Source: Spartobacteria bacterium
GTDB taxonomy: Bacteria; Verrucomicrobiota; Verrucomicrobiia; Chthoniobacterales; UBA10450
DNA length: 64,000 bases
Assembly: GCA_003167365.1 (NCBI GenBank)
Contig: PMTM01000003.1
Location: 283,645-347,644 of the forward strand
Reading direction: 5' to 3'
The notes under the pieces were generated by a model that saw only the letters and a program-made list of their open reading frames with translations, made no database searches and was not told where the DNA came from. The position numbers were made by a program, and so were the translations under genes. This document shows, in pieces, positions 24,114 to 34,302 of this stretch; position 1 is the first letter of the stretch; every line of letters begins with the position of its first letter.

Positions 24114-24536
24114 TTACAAGAGACTTGGACCAAACGGCCGCGGCCCTTTTTTCCAGCGCAGTTCCGGCTGCATATTGATTTCTCCGGCGCCGATCTCGAA
24201 ACCCACCGACCGCAACAGGTAAGAGACGCCTTCGCGACTTTCCATTGTTTCCTTCAAGCTCCGCGCGAAGAGCTCGATGTATTCCTTGTAAGATTCGAGC
24301 GCCAGATTTCCCTCGGCGAAATGATCGGCCAACGCATCGTCGTGGTAATCAATCAAATCGATGAGCGCGCGCCGCAAATCCATCCGCACTTTCGGATCGA
24401 TCACAATCTTGAACGGCGTGCCTGACGGATCAGGTTTGGCAAGGCTTTGTTTTTTCGCGCCGGTTTGATCGGACGAAACAATCTGGAAATCGTGATTTTC
24501 TTCCATGGGTCGATCGACAAAGTTCGGTGACGGCAT
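24114..24536 (-). CDS. Conserved-looking protein of unknown function
   Basis: About 140 residues; the start could be GTG 24545, ATG 24536 or ATG 24506. No family recognised. The C-terminal two-thirds look like a compact folded helical domain (FKIVIDPKVRMDLRRALIDLIDYHDDALADHFAEGN, then SYKEYIELFARSLKETMESREGVSYLLRSVGFEIG). It is followed by a basic, proline-rich tail. There is no signal peptide or membrane segment, so it is cytosolic. The stop lies back to back with that of the convergent TPR gene (24113/24114). Confidence 0.6.
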   Translation of the reverse strand: MPSPNFVDRPMEENHDFQIVSSDQTGAKKQSLAKPDPSGTPFKIVIDPKVRMDLRRALIDLIDYHDDALADHFAEGNLALESYKEYIELFARSLKETMESREGVSYLLRSVGFEIGAGEINMQPELRWKKGPRPFGPSLL

Positions 24537-24594
24537 TAGGGCCACGATTCGATCTTATAACAGATCGTCCGAAACTTTCGCGTTAAATTTTACT

Positions 24595-24649
24595 GGTAGG
24601 GACATCGCGCTGCGATGTCCGTGGACGACGCAACGCGCCGTCTCTACCT
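24595..24649. repeat. GTAGGG...CTACC double-hairpin repeat (class 2)
   Basis: GGTAGGGACATCGCGCTGCG at the left, first hairpin GACATCGC/GCGATGTC, second part GACGACGCAACGCGCCGTC, end TCTCTACC. Closest relative in the window is the copy inside the DCC-LMF gene. Lies downstream of the pyrophosphatase. Confidence 0.75.
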
Positions 24650-26714
24650 AAAAGAAAATAGGAATGATCAGGATCGCCACAATATTTACGACCTTGATCA
24701 TCGGATTAATCGCCGGGCCAGCGGTGTCCTTGTAAGGATCGCCCACCGTGTCGCCGGTCACCGCCGCGGCATGGGCGAACGAACCCTTGCCCCCAAAATT
24801 TCCTTCTTCGATAAATTTCTTCGCATTATCCCAGGCGCCGCCGCTCGAGGTCATCGCGATCGCCACAAACAATCCGGTAACAATCGTGCCCACAAGCACG
24901 CCGCCAAGAACGACTGGTCCCAGAGAGGGAATGAGCGCCACGCCGACGACAAACACCAACGGTAAGAGCGCCGGCACGATCATCTCGCGCAGCGCTGCTT
25001 TGGTCACGATATCGACGCACGTTCCGTAATCGGGAGTATCTTCACCGCGCAAAATCCCAGGCTTCTCCTTCAATTGCCGGCGAACTTCGCGCACCACCGC
25101 ACCGGCCGCTTTGCCGACCGCATCCATACTGAAAGCAGTGAAAATGAACGGCAATAATCCGCCGATGAACAATCCGATAATCACTTTCGGCTCCGTGAGT
25201 GAAAAATTGAACTGCGCGTAAGCGACATTGTGCGCCTTCAATTCCTCGACGTACGACCCGAACAAGACCAGTGCAGCCAAGCCGGCCGACGCGATCGCGT
25301 AACCTTTGGTCACCGCTTTCATGGTGTTGCCCACCGCGTCGAGCTCGTCAGTCACGCCGCGGACCTCTTTCGGCAAATTGCTCATCACTGCAATGCCGCC
25401 GGCGTTATCGGTGATCGGGCCGAAGGAATCGAGCGAGATGATAATTCCAGCCATCGACAACATCGACATGACCGCAACCGCAATCCCGTAGAGACCGGCA
25501 AAATGAAAACTGAGCAGAATAGCGATGCCGATGAAACCAACCGGCAATGCGGTCGCGTGCTGTCCGATAGCAAGACCGGCGATGATGTTGGTCGCGTGTC
25601 CGGTCTCGGAGGCGCGCGCGATTTTCTGCACCGGCCGATAATGCATCGAGGTGTAGTAATTTGTGATGATCACCACCACTGCGGTCATGACCAGACCAAC
25701 CAGCGACGCATAATAGAGATCGTTGGCCGAGTGAGCGACGCCGCCAATGGTAATTCCCTCTGGAAAAAGACGATGGGTGGCCGGCCAGAATAGAATGGCT
25801 GAGACCACTGCGCTCGCACCAACTGCGCCCATGAGAACAGTCGCGGGTTTTCCGCCGCTAATGTTCACGAACAAAATTCCGAGGACCGCGCCGAGCACGG
25901 AAATTCCACCGAGAACGAATGGATAAACAATGGCCGCGGGATAAGCCGAGAGGGTAAGGGCCGCGACCAGGATCGCACCGATCAAACTCACGGCGTAAGT
26001 TTCAAATACGTCCGCGGCCATGCCCGCACAATCGCCGACGTTGTCGCCGACGTTGTCCGCGATTGTGGCCGGATTGCGCGGATCATCTTCCTCGAGACCG
26101 CTCTCGATCTTGCCGACGAGATCAGCGCCGACATCCGCTGCTTTCGTGTAAATCCCGCCGCCGAGTCGCGCGAACACGCTGATCAAGCTCGCGCCGAGCG
26201 CCAAGCCGACAAGACTGCGCACGGCGGCATAATGGCCAATCATGTTGTTAGCGATGCTGTAAAAAATCGACACCGCGAGCAGCGCGAGGCCGACCACGAG
26301 CAAACCGGTCACCGCGCCGCCATTGAACGCAACTCGCAATGCCGCGGTCCGCGATTTGGTCGCGGATTGAGTCGTGCGCACGTTCGCCAGCACAGCGATC
26401 CGCATCCCGATGAAACCCGCCGACAACGAACAGGATGCGCCGACCACAAAACCGATCGCAGTTGGGTGATCTTTAAAGAAAAAAAGCAGAACGAAAATGA
26501 CGACGGCGATCGCGCTGATGGTAATTACCTGGCGATTCAAATAAGCCTTGGCGCCTTCCTGCACGGCCGCGGAGATTTGGCGCATTCTCTCGTTGCCCGG
26601 TGACAATCGCTTGATCGCCGCGATCAGGAAAAACGCGAAAGCCAATCCGACAACCGCGCACACCATCGACAAGTGCACACCGGACTCAAGCAAATTGAGA
26701 GCAAGAATTGTCAT
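24648..26714 (-). CDS. hppA: Membrane-bound proton-pumping pyrophosphatase (K+-independent type)
   Basis: 688 residues, about 16 membrane helices. The pyrophosphate site is intact: [55 protein letters not shown], with further conserved acidic segments near [12 protein letters not shown] and [14 protein letters not shown]. The subclass marker reads [17 protein letters not shown] in GNTxKA and the T three residues later mark K+-independent H+-PPases (K+-dependent enzymes have A there). It couples PPi hydrolysis to proton pumping across the inner membrane. Single gene, start ATG 26714. Confidence 0.95.
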   Translation of the reverse strand: MTILALNLLESGVHLSMVCAVVGLAFAFFLIAAIKRLSPGNERMRQISAAVQEGAKAYLNRQVITISAIAVVIFVLLFFFKDHPTAIGFVVGASCSLSAGFIGMRIAVLANVRTTQSATKSRTAALRVAFNGGAVTGLLVVGLALLAVSIFYSIANNMIGHYAAVRSLVGLALGASLISVFARLGGGIYTKAADVGADLVGKIESGLEEDDPRNPATIADNVGDNVGDCAGMAADVFETYAVSLIGAILVAALTLSAYPAAIVYPFVLGGISVLGAVLGILFVNISGGKPATVLMGAVGASAVVSAILFWPATHRLFPEGITIGGVAHSANDLYYASLVGLVMTAVVVIITNYYTSMHYRPVQKIARASETGHATNIIAGLAIGQHATALPVGFIGIAILLSFHFAGLYGIAVAVMSMLSMAGIIISLDSFGPITDNAGGIAVMSNLPKEVRGVTDELDAVGNTMKAVTKGYAIASAGLAALVLFGSYVEELKAHNVAYAQFNFSLTEPKVIIGLFIGGLLPFIFTAFSMDAVGKAAGAVVREVRRQLKEKPGILRGEDTPDYGTCVDIVTKAALREMIVPALLPLVFVVGVALIPSLGPVVLGGVLVGTIVTGLFVAIAMTSSGGAWDNAKKFIEEGNFGGKGSFAHAAAVTGDTVGDPYKDTAGPAINPMIKVVNIVAILIIPIFF

Positions 26715-26822
26715 GAACGTTCCGTGATAAAGCGCACGACTGTATGAAGAATTGATGGCGTAGCAAACAGCTATTTCGCGCGAATCGAGTCGTTGCGAAT
26801 AATGATCTAAGCACCGCGAGGC

Positions 26823-28952
26823 TTACTTCGCCGTTTTCATATTCAACGCTTTCACGAGAAAGGCCCAACGGTCGGCGGTCTCTTCTATGATTTTCGTTGT
26901 CGGTTTGCCCGCGCCGTGACCGGCTTTTGTTTCAATACGAATCAAGGTTGGCGCCGGACCGCTTTGCGCGGCTTGCAGCGTGGCAGCGAATTTGAAACTG
27001 TGCGCCGGCACGACGCGATCGTCGTGATCTGCCGTCGTGATCATAGTCGCGGGGTAAGCGCAACCTTTCGCGAAGTGATGCAACGGAGAGTAGGCATAAA
27101 GATACGGAAAATCTTCGCGGTTCTCTGAGCTTCCGTAATCCGAAGTCCACGCCCAGCCGATCGTGAATTTTTGGAACCGCAGCATGTCCATCACGCCCAC
27201 GGCCGGCAACGCCGCGCCGAAAAGATCGGGCCGCTGCGTCAGGCACGCGCCGACCAGTAAACCGCCGTTGCTGCCGCCGCCAATCGCAAGCTTCGGCGTT
27301 GACGTAAACTTATTGTCGATCAAGTACTGGGCCGCCGAGATGAAATCATCAAACACGTTTTGCTTCACGTGTTTCTCGCCGGCTTCGTGCCATTTCTCGC
27401 CGTACTCACCGCCACCACGCAGATTCGGCAGCGCGAAAATTCCGCCCATTTCCATCCAGGCTAAGATTGCCGGACTGAATGAGGGCGTCTCGGAAATATC
27501 GAATCCACCGTAGCCGTAAAGATATGTCGGATTCTGGCCATCGCGTTTCATTCCTTTTTTGTAAGAGATGAACATCGGCACGCGCGTGCCATCGGCACTG
27601 TTGTAGAAAACCTGATCGGTCGTGTAATCGTCCGGATTGAATTTTACTTTCGGCTGAAACAGCAGAGTGCTCTCGCGTTTGTCGAAATCATAGCGAAAGA
27701 TCGATGTCGGCGTGGTGAAGCTCGCGAATGAATAAAATGTTTCGCGATCGCCCCGTTTGCCAGTGAAACCACCGGCCGACCCAATTCCTGGCAATGCAAT
27801 CTCACCGTCCCCCGCTCCGTCGGATTTGAATAACTTCACCAAACTGTGCGCATCTTTCAGATAGACCGCGATAAAACGACCGCCCACTACGCTGACCGCT
27901 TCGAGCTTATCCGCCGATTCAGGAACAAGCTCTTTTGGCTGCGGCGGAAGAGGTTTGCTCGTATCGACGGAAATAATGCGGCCCAACGGCGCGTTTAAAT
28001 CGGTCTTGAAGGCAAAGACGGATCCTTCGTTTCCGACAAAGTCGTAGGCCGCATCGGCTTTATCGAATAGCTCGACCACCTTCGAGTTCGGATCGTCAAG
28101 GTTCTTGTAGAAGATGCGGTTCTTCGGATCAGTCCCATGGCTCACCGTGATAATGAGATAGCGGCCATCGTCAGTGACCTCGGCGTTGAAGAGCCACTCC
28201 TTTTGGTCGGGCCGCTCGTAAATCAATTTATCCTGCGCCTGCGGAGTCCCCAGTTTATGAAAGAACAATTTGTGACCGTAAACCTGCGACCGCAGTTTGT
28301 TTTTCTCGTCCGGTTGGTCGTAACGGCTGTAGAAGAAACCGCTGCTGTCTTTCTTCCACGAGGCGCCGGAGAATTTTATCCAATCGAGTTTGTCATCTCG
28401 ATCTTTCCCGGTTTCAACGTCGCGCACTTTCCATTGCTGCCAATCGGAGCCCGCGGTTGCGAGTCCGTAAGCCATGAGTTTGGCGTCGTCGCTCACCGCC
28501 ACACCACCCAGCGCCACCGTCCCGTCTTTCGCCAAAGTATTTGGATCGAGAAGTTGGCGCGGCTGCTCGGACAAATTCGCCGCTACATAAAGAACATTTT
28601 GGTTCTGCAATCCCGAATTTTTCGAAATGAAGTAGCGATTCTTCTCCCGGAACGGCACTCCGAATTTTTCGTAATCCCACAACGCGGTCAGGCGCGCCTT
28701 GATCGCGTCGCGCTCGGGAATCGTCTTGAGGAAATCAAACGTCAGCTTGTTTTCTGCTTCAATCCATTTCCGTGACTCGGGTGCGTCCGGATTTTCCAGC
28801 GGCCGATACGGATCGGCCACCTTGGTGCCGTGATAATCATCGACCTGATCGCTTTTTGGCGCGGCGGGATATTTGAATTCGGTTTTGGTTTCCGCGGTCA
28901 GCAGAACTGATAACGGCAGAACAAACGAAAAGGCGACGAGGATTCTTTTCAT
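26823..28952 (-). CDS. Prolyl oligopeptidase (S9A), exported
   Basis: 709 residues with an N-terminal signal peptide (MKRILVAFSFVLPLSVLLTAE), then the family opening YPAAPKSDQVDDYHGTKVADPYRPLEN, a seven-bladed propeller and a C-terminal alpha/beta hydrolase. The catalytic triad is visible: Ser in GGGSNGGLLVG, Asp in DHDDRVVPAHSFKF and His in KAGHGAGKP. It cleaves short peptides after proline, probably in the periplasm, and may act with the tricorn-like protease in peptide catabolism (inference). Monocistronic, ATG at 28952. Confidence 0.95.
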   Translation of the reverse strand: MKRILVAFSFVLPLSVLLTAETKTEFKYPAAPKSDQVDDYHGTKVADPYRPLENPDAPESRKWIEAENKLTFDFLKTIPERDAIKARLTALWDYEKFGVPFREKNRYFISKNSGLQNQNVLYVAANLSEQPRQLLDPNTLAKDGTVALGGVAVSDDAKLMAYGLATAGSDWQQWKVRDVETGKDRDDKLDWIKFSGASWKKDSSGFFYSRYDQPDEKNKLRSQVYGHKLFFHKLGTPQAQDKLIYERPDQKEWLFNAEVTDDGRYLIITVSHGTDPKNRIFYKNLDDPNSKVVELFDKADAAYDFVGNEGSVFAFKTDLNAPLGRIISVDTSKPLPPQPKELVPESADKLEAVSVVGGRFIAVYLKDAHSLVKLFKSDGAGDGEIALPGIGSAGGFTGKRGDRETFYSFASFTTPTSIFRYDFDKRESTLLFQPKVKFNPDDYTTDQVFYNSADGTRVPMFISYKKGMKRDGQNPTYLYGYGGFDISETPSFSPAILAWMEMGGIFALPNLRGGGEYGEKWHEAGEKHVKQNVFDDFISAAQYLIDNKFTSTPKLAIGGGSNGGLLVGACLTQRPDLFGAALPAVGVMDMLRFQKFTIGWAWTSDYGSSENREDFPYLYAYSPLHHFAKGCAYPATMITTADHDDRVVPAHSFKFAATLQAAQSGPAPTLIRIETKAGHGAGKPTTKIIEETADRWAFLVKALNMKTAK

Positions 28953-29028
28953 AATAAATTGGAGCCAATCATAACCGCGCTAACCGATGGGGCAACGGCG
29001 AGCCGCGCCCGCAATCAGCCGATCGCGG

Positions 29029-32000
29029 TCATGCTTGTTTCCAGCCATTGCCGTTGCCATCCCGCGCCATCGCAAACTCCGGAGTTAGATCGACATCTTC
29101 CGGCGCCGGTTCCTCTTCTGGTTCTCCGAGCGACCGTTCGTGGTGCTCTTTCGCGATCAGCATGTAAAGCGACGGCACGATGAACAAAGTGAAAATCGTT
29201 CCAATCGTCATCCCGCCGACGAGCACAAGACCGATTGAATTTCGCGCGGCAGCCCCCGCGCCGGTCACGAGGGTAAGTGGGAAGTGACCGGCGACAGTCG
29301 CGACGCTGGTCATCATAATCGGACGCAAACGAATCCGCGCCGCTTGAGCGACCGCGGCTAACTTCGTCGCGCCCTGCCGTTGCAGTTCGTTGGCGAACTG
29401 CACAATCAAAATTCCGTTCTTCGAAACGAGACCGACGAGCGTGACCAGACCGACCTGGGAATAGATGTTGAAGGAAGTGGTCCAGCCGTCGGTGAAAAAC
29501 TTCCCAAACGGCATCTTCAGGAACATGAAAAGGCCTGCGCCGAAGAGCGCCAGCGGAACGGAGCCGAGCAGGATGATAAGCGGATCGCGGAAGCTGTTGA
29601 ACTGCGCCGCAAGGACAAGAAAGATCAGGACAACGGCGAGCAGGAAGACGCCGCCGAACTTGCTCCCTTCAATCCTGAGCTGACGCGAGCCGCCGGTGTA
29701 ATCGATCACATAGCCGGCGGGCAGAACCTTGTGCGCTTCATCCTCGAGGAACTTGAGGGCGGAATCGACTGAGTCCTTCGGAAGGCCGGTGATGGTGACG
29801 GCATTGAGCTGCTGCATGCGGTTGAGCGAGCGCGCCACGGTTGTTGGCTTGATCGTCGCGATCGTGCTCAGCGGCAGCAGCTGGTTGTTCGGCCCGGTGA
29901 CATAAATGCTCTGCAACTGCTCGGGATTGAGCCGGTCAACGCGTTTGATCTGCGGAATGACCTTGTAGCTGAGACCTTCCATGTTGAACCAGTTAACGTA
30001 ATTGCCACCGATAGCGGCGGACAGATCGGCGCCGACTTTCTGCATGTCCAATCCCATGGCGGAGACCTTGTCGTGATCGAATACGATCTGCGCCTGCGGC
30101 TGGTCAATCTTGGTGTCGATGTCGCTAAACTGAAAAACACCGGCTTGCGTCGCTTTGTCAGAGATATCCTTGGCAAACTCCAGAATGCGCTCATGACTGG
30201 CGGTCGACGCGATAATAAAGCTCACCGGTAAATTGTCCGAGCCGGGGAGCGCTTCCGGCATGGTCGCGAACATTTGAATGCCAGGAATGCCAGCGAGCTT
30301 TTGCTGGACGACCGGCAGATAATCCTTCGTTGGGACCTTGCGTGTGCCCCATGGTTTCAAAACCATCCCGCCGAAACCAAATGACGGATTGGTGAGCTGA
30401 AAGGTGAAACGCGTATCGGGAATATCCTTGAAGATTTTGCCGGCAGCGTCGGCATAACGAATCGTATCGTCGATCGTCGCATTGGCCGGGGCGGTAATAA
30501 TGCCGATGATGAAACCCTGATCTTCTTTTGGCGCCAGCTCTTTGGTCATCATTTTGGGCATGGCAAACATCAGCATCGCGAGAAGCGACACCCCCGCCCA
30601 GACGATATAGACGGCGGGACGCGCGTTTAGCGTGCGATCGAGATGGCTGCCATACCAGTCACGGAAGCGATCGAAGGTCCGGTTAACGAATCCGCTGAAG
30701 CCGTGGTCTGCATGCTTCGCCTGTAAGAGGTTGGCGCACATCATCGGCGACAGAACCAAGGCGACGACGCCGGAAATAAAGACCGCGCCGGCAAGAGTCA
30801 GGGCAAACTCGCGGAAGAGCGCGCCGGTCAGACCGCCCTGGAGAGCGATGGGCGTATAGACAGCCGCGAGTGTGATGGTCATGGCGATGATCGGGCCGAT
30901 GAGCTCGCGCGCGCCGACGAGTGCGGCATTCATTCGGGACATGCCTTCGCGCATGTGGCGCTCGACGTTCTCGACCACGACGATGGCATCGTCCACGACC
31001 AACCCGACGGAGAGCACGATGGCCAGGAGCGTCAGGAGGTTGAGACTGAAGCCAAAAAGTTGCATGAGAAACAGAGCGCCGATCAGTGAAATAGGGATCG
31101 CGACCACCGGCACCAGGACCGAGCGGACTGAGCCGAGGAAAAGGAAAATCACGACCATCACGATGAGAAGCGTGTCGATCAGCGTCTTAACGACCTCGTG
31201 GATGGCGTCATTGATATAGGCGGTGGCGTCGTAAGCCACCTCGACCTCCATGCCTCTGGGCAGCTCCTTCCTGATCTCGTCCACCTCGGCTCGACAACGC
31301 TTGATCACGTCCACCGAATTCGCATTGGGCAGAACAAAGATGCCCATGAAGACAGCTTTCTTCCCGGTGAACCGCACCTCCGAGTCATAGTCTTCCGCGC
31401 CGAGCACAACATCGGCGATATCACCCAGCCTAACGAGTGTGCCATTGGTCTGACTGACCACCAGCTGCTTGAATTGCTCAGCGGTATGCAGATCGGTGTT
31501 CGCCGTCAGGTTGACCTGAAGAAGAGAGCCTTTGGTGCTTCCGACGGCCGCGAGATAATTGTTCTTGGACAACGCGTTCCGAACATCCGAGGGGCTGATG
31601 TTGAGCGCAGCCATCCGCTCCGGCTTCATCCAGATGCGCATGGCGAAGGTGCGGCCCCCGAGGATATTCGCCGTTTGCACGCCAGCGACGGAGGTCAGAC
31701 GCGGCTGCACCAAGCGGACGAGATAATCCGTTACCTCGTTAGGCTGGAGAATGTTCGAGGTGAAACTCAGATAGGCCGAAGCGATTTGGGAATCGGCCGG
31801 CTGAATCGCGATGACCGGGATCTGTGATTCCGGCGGAAGATTGTTGCGGATCGCGTCAACGCGCGCGCTGATATCCGAGAGAGCCTTGTTGGCGTCGTAG
31901 TTTAATTTTAGCCTCGCCGTAACCGTCGAGACACTCTGCTGACTCGTGGATTGGATGTAATCGATGCCGTCGGCCGCAGCCATTGCCCGTTCGATTGGAG

Positions 32001-32196
32001 TGGTAATGAAGCCGCGCACCAATTCCGCGTCCGCGCCGACGTAGACAGTCGTCACGGTAATGGCGGCGATATCGCTGCGCGGATACTGACGCACATTGAG
32101 AGTCTTCATCGCCTGCAAGCCGGCGATGAGAATGACGAAGCTCACGACCAGCGCGAGCACCGGGCGCTTAATGAAAAGGTCGGTGAAGCCTTTCAC
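29029..32196 (-). CDS. RND multidrug efflux permease (HAE1/AcrB-like)
   Basis: 1055 residues, full length for an inner-membrane RND pump. Starts FIKRPVLALVVSFVILIAGLQAMKTLNVRQYPRSD. Helix 4 has LSVGLVVDDAIVVVENVERHM with the paired Asp residues of the proton relay, and ...GATGPIIAMTITLAAVYTPIA-like text follows (REL-IGPIIAMTITLAAVY). C-terminal helices have LVSKNGILIVQFANEL and RLRPIMMTSVATVAGHFPL. GTG start six bases after the adaptor stop. Third gene of the tetR-adaptor-pump operon. No outer-membrane TolC gene is in the window, so one must be supplied from elsewhere. Confidence 0.94.
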   Translation of the reverse strand: MKGFTDLFIKRPVLALVVSFVILIAGLQAMKTLNVRQYPRSDIAAITVTTVYVGADAELVRGFITTPIERAMAAADGIDYIQSTSQQSVSTVTARLKLNYDANKALSDISARVDAIRNNLPPESQIPVIAIQPADSQIASAYLSFTSNILQPNEVTDYLVRLVQPRLTSVAGVQTANILGGRTFAMRIWMKPERMAALNISPSDVRNALSKNNYLAAVGSTKGSLLQVNLTANTDLHTAEQFKQLVVSQTNGTLVRLGDIADVVLGAEDYDSEVRFTGKKAVFMGIFVLPNANSVDVIKRCRAEVDEIRKELPRGMEVEVAYDATAYINDAIHEVVKTLIDTLLIVMVVIFLFLGSVRSVLVPVVAIPISLIGALFLMQLFGFSLNLLTLLAIVLSVGLVVDDAIVVVENVERHMREGMSRMNAALVGARELIGPIIAMTITLAAVYTPIALQGGLTGALFREFALTLAGAVFISGVVALVLSPMMCANLLQAKHADHGFSGFVNRTFDRFRDWYGSHLDRTLNARPAVYIVWAGVSLLAMLMFAMPKMMTKELAPKEDQGFIIGIITAPANATIDDTIRYADAAGKIFKDIPDTRFTFQLTNPSFGFGGMVLKPWGTRKVPTKDYLPVVQQKLAGIPGIQMFATMPEALPGSDNLPVSFIIASTASHERILEFAKDISDKATQAGVFQFSDIDTKIDQPQAQIVFDHDKVSAMGLDMQKVGADLSAAIGGNYVNWFNMEGLSYKVIPQIKRVDRLNPEQLQSIYVTGPNNQLLPLSTIATIKPTTVARSLNRMQQLNAVTITGLPKDSVDSALKFLEDEAHKVLPAGYVIDYTGGSRQLRIEGSKFGGVFLLAVVLIFLVLAAQFNSFRDPLIILLGSVPLALFGAGLFMFLKMPFGKFFTDGWTTSFNIYSQVGLVTLVGLVSKNGILIVQFANELQRQGATKLAAVAQAARIRLRPIMMTSVATVAGHFPLTLVTGAGAAARNSIGLVLVGGMTIGTIFTLFIVPSLYMLIAKEHHERSLGEPEEEPAPEDVDLTPEFAMARDGNGNGWKQA

Positions 32197-32202
32197 TGGA
32201 AA

Positions 32203-33534
32203 TCAGGAATCTGCCGGGGTCGGATTCAGTTGAGGTTTCGGAGCGAGATCGTTGCTGATCGTGACCGGCATGCCGTTGCGCAACTTAAAAACACCAGTGC
32301 TGACGACGGTCTCGCCGGCTTTAAGCCCTTCGGTGATGGCGATGAAATCCCCCCGCGCATCGCCGACACGAACAACTTGCTGACGAAGAGTCTGGGACTC
32401 CTTGCCAGTTTTGGGATCTTTGTTGGTTTCGATCACGTAAACTGAGTCGCCATACGGCGCGTAGTACACGGCCGATCCCGGAATCACGAGTGTTTTGTGC
32501 GTCTCGGGCAGGCGGACTTCCACCTTGCCAAACATCCCCGGGTGCAATGCGTGGTCGGGATTTTCGAGCGTCGCTTGCAGGGAGACATTTCGCGTCACGG
32601 CATCCACCATTGAATTAATCGCCGTGAGTTTGCCTTTGAACTCCCGGCCGGGCACAGCGTCGGTGCGCACATCGACCGCGAGACCGCTCAAAAGTTTTGA
32701 CATTTCCTGCTGCGGGAGGGCGAAGTCCACAAAGACCGGGTCGAGCGCGGTCAAGGCAACCACCTGTTGTCCGGCGTTGATCATCTGTCCCACGTTCACC
32801 TGGCGAATGCCGAGCTGGCCGTCGAACGGCGCGTGCACTTCCTTTTTCCTGATCATCGACCGCATATTATCGACCGCGCCCTGCTTTTGCCCGAAGGCTC
32901 CCTCGGCGGCATCGAGCTCGGATTTCGAGATGACTTTGCGCGCTGACAGGTCGCGGGCTCGTTCCAAATTGGCGCGCGCCAATTCCAGATCGGCTTCGGC
33001 GGTATGCAGCTGCCCTTCTTCCGACGAAGTATCCAGCTGGATCAGGGTGTCGCTCTTCTTCGCGACGCCGCCATTTTCGAATTCAACTTTGCTGACGATT
33101 CCGCCGAGCTCCGTTGCCACAATCGCGCCTTGGGTCGCCGAAACCGAGCAAACAGCGGAAAGAACCGGAGCCCAATCTTCCGCCTTCACGACTGCGCTCG
33201 ATACGGTTGTCGCCGGCATGGCAAATGGCGTCGACATCATCTTTCTGACCTGGCTGGCCTTTACATCGGCCAGGATGAAAAGGAGAAACGCGACCGCCCA
33301 AATGGCGCCGGCGGTGGTTCGCCGGCGTGCGAACTTATAGATGGAAGAGATGACGCTAACTATTGCAAGAAGCGTGAAAACGATGACTAGAATGGTCGAG
33401 ATCCAGAATCCGATCGCCTTGAGGACGGCGACGAGGCCAACCAAAAGAAGAATGGCGCCGACGACCAAAAGAATCTTTTTTGCGACCGATTTCATTTGAT
33501 GAGTGGTGGTAGCGGGCTTGGCCACGTCATGCAT
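32203..33534 (-). CDS. RND efflux periplasmic adaptor with an unusual multi-helix N-terminus
   Basis: 443 residues. Residues ~110-420 are a normal membrane-fusion protein: lipoyl half-motif GGIVSKVEFENGGVAKKSDTLIQLD, coiled coil (QLHTAEADLELARANLERARDLSARKVISKSELDAAEGAFGQKQ), second lipoyl half (VHAPFDGQLGIRQVNVGQMINAGQQVVALTALDPVFV) and beta-barrel. Oddity: the N-terminus has three hydrophobic helices (ILLVVGAILLLVGLVAVL; ISTILVIVFTLLAIVSVI; AGAIWAVAFLLFILA) instead of a single anchor or lipobox. The ATG overlaps the tetR stop by 8 bases. Confidence 0.9.
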   Translation of the reverse strand: MHDVAKPATTTHQMKSVAKKILLVVGAILLLVGLVAVLKAIGFWISTILVIVFTLLAIVSVISSIYKFARRRTTAGAIWAVAFLLFILADVKASQVRKMMSTPFAMPATTVSSAVVKAEDWAPVLSAVCSVSATQGAIVATELGGIVSKVEFENGGVAKKSDTLIQLDTSSEEGQLHTAEADLELARANLERARDLSARKVISKSELDAAEGAFGQKQGAVDNMRSMIRKKEVHAPFDGQLGIRQVNVGQMINAGQQVVALTALDPVFVDFALPQQEMSKLLSGLAVDVRTDAVPGREFKGKLTAINSMVDAVTRNVSLQATLENPDHALHPGMFGKVEVRLPETHKTLVIPGSAVYYAPYGDSVYVIETNKDPKTGKESQTLRQQVVRVGDARGDFIAITEGLKAGETVVSTGVFKLRNGMPVTISNDLAPKPQLNPTPADS

Positions 33535-34156
33535 AAACTGGTGCGCTTTCAGATTTGAACAACAATCGCCATAAACGGCGCGCTACTTCCAGTTGCCGCT
33601 CACGCCGTTCGCTGTCGGTTGCGGTGGAAACATTGAGCACTTCACGCATTAACATTCCATCGCTAACAGCGAAAATAAGCTCGGTGAGCTGGCGCGGAGT
33701 CAGATCGTGGGTCGCGTTCTTCGACTCGGTCGCGCGCGCGATTAGATCGGTCACGCCGTCCATCACCGTCTTGGTTACGTCACGAACTAACTCCGCTACG
33801 CGCGGATTGCGGCTCGCCTCCGCGAAAAGATCGACCACGAACGCCGCCGTCACTTGCGGCTCATTTTCGCAGCAATGCGCCGTGAACAGGATTTCGAGCG
33901 CTGCTAAAAGAGTCTCGGCGCCGCGGGCGCGCTCCAGCACCTGCTGAATTTCGCTCTTGTGGTTGTCGGCCATCGCCGAAATCACCGCATCTTTATTTTC
34001 AAAATAGCGGTAGATGAGTCCGACACTGATCCCCGCCTCGCCGCTAATGTGGTGCATGCTGGTTTGGTGAAATCCGCGCCTGGCAAAGCAAATCATCGCT
34101 GCATTAAGAATTTGCTCGCGGCGATCTGGCGCCGGTTCGATTCGGGAATCTGACAT
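33527..34156 (-). CDS. TetR/AcrR family transcriptional repressor of the RND operon
   Basis: 209 residues. N-terminal HTH: REQILNAAMICFARRGFHQTSMHHISGEAGISVGLIYRYFENKDAVISAM, the standard TetR helices 1-4. The remainder is a ligand-binding domain (SDGMLMREVLNVST). It is the first gene of the operon, and a perfect inverted repeat sits just upstream of its ATG. Autorepression of the tetR-adaptor-pump transcript with release by a pump substrate is the usual arrangement and the likely one here. Stop overlaps the adaptor start. Confidence 0.93.
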   Translation of the reverse strand: MSDSRIEPAPDRREQILNAAMICFARRGFHQTSMHHISGEAGISVGLIYRYFENKDAVISAMADNHKSEIQQVLERARGAETLLAALEILFTAHCCENEPQVTAAFVVDLFAEASRNPRVAELVRDVTKTVMDGVTDLIARATESKNATHDLTPRQLTELIFAVSDGMLMREVLNVSTATDSERRERQLEVARRLWRLLFKSESAPVYA

Positions 34157-34166
34157 GGGGTTGGAA

Positions 34167-34190
34167 CAATGAATGAACGTTCATTCATTG
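34167..34190. promoter_or_regulatory. Perfect palindromic operator for the TetR repressor
   Basis: 24-bp perfect palindrome; half-site CAATGAATGAAC, then its exact reverse complement. It ends 11 bases upstream of the tetR ATG. Size, symmetry and the TGAACGTTCA centre are typical of AcrR/TetR operators. Confidence 0.75.
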
Positions 34191-34302
34191 TCAAATTCCC
34201 ATGCGACGGCAGGCGTATCGCCTGCATCTTAATGGATTTGCGGCCGACACTACAGCCGTCTTCCCATTGAGCGCCTGCCACGCCGAAGCCTTGCGTAGGC
34301 GG

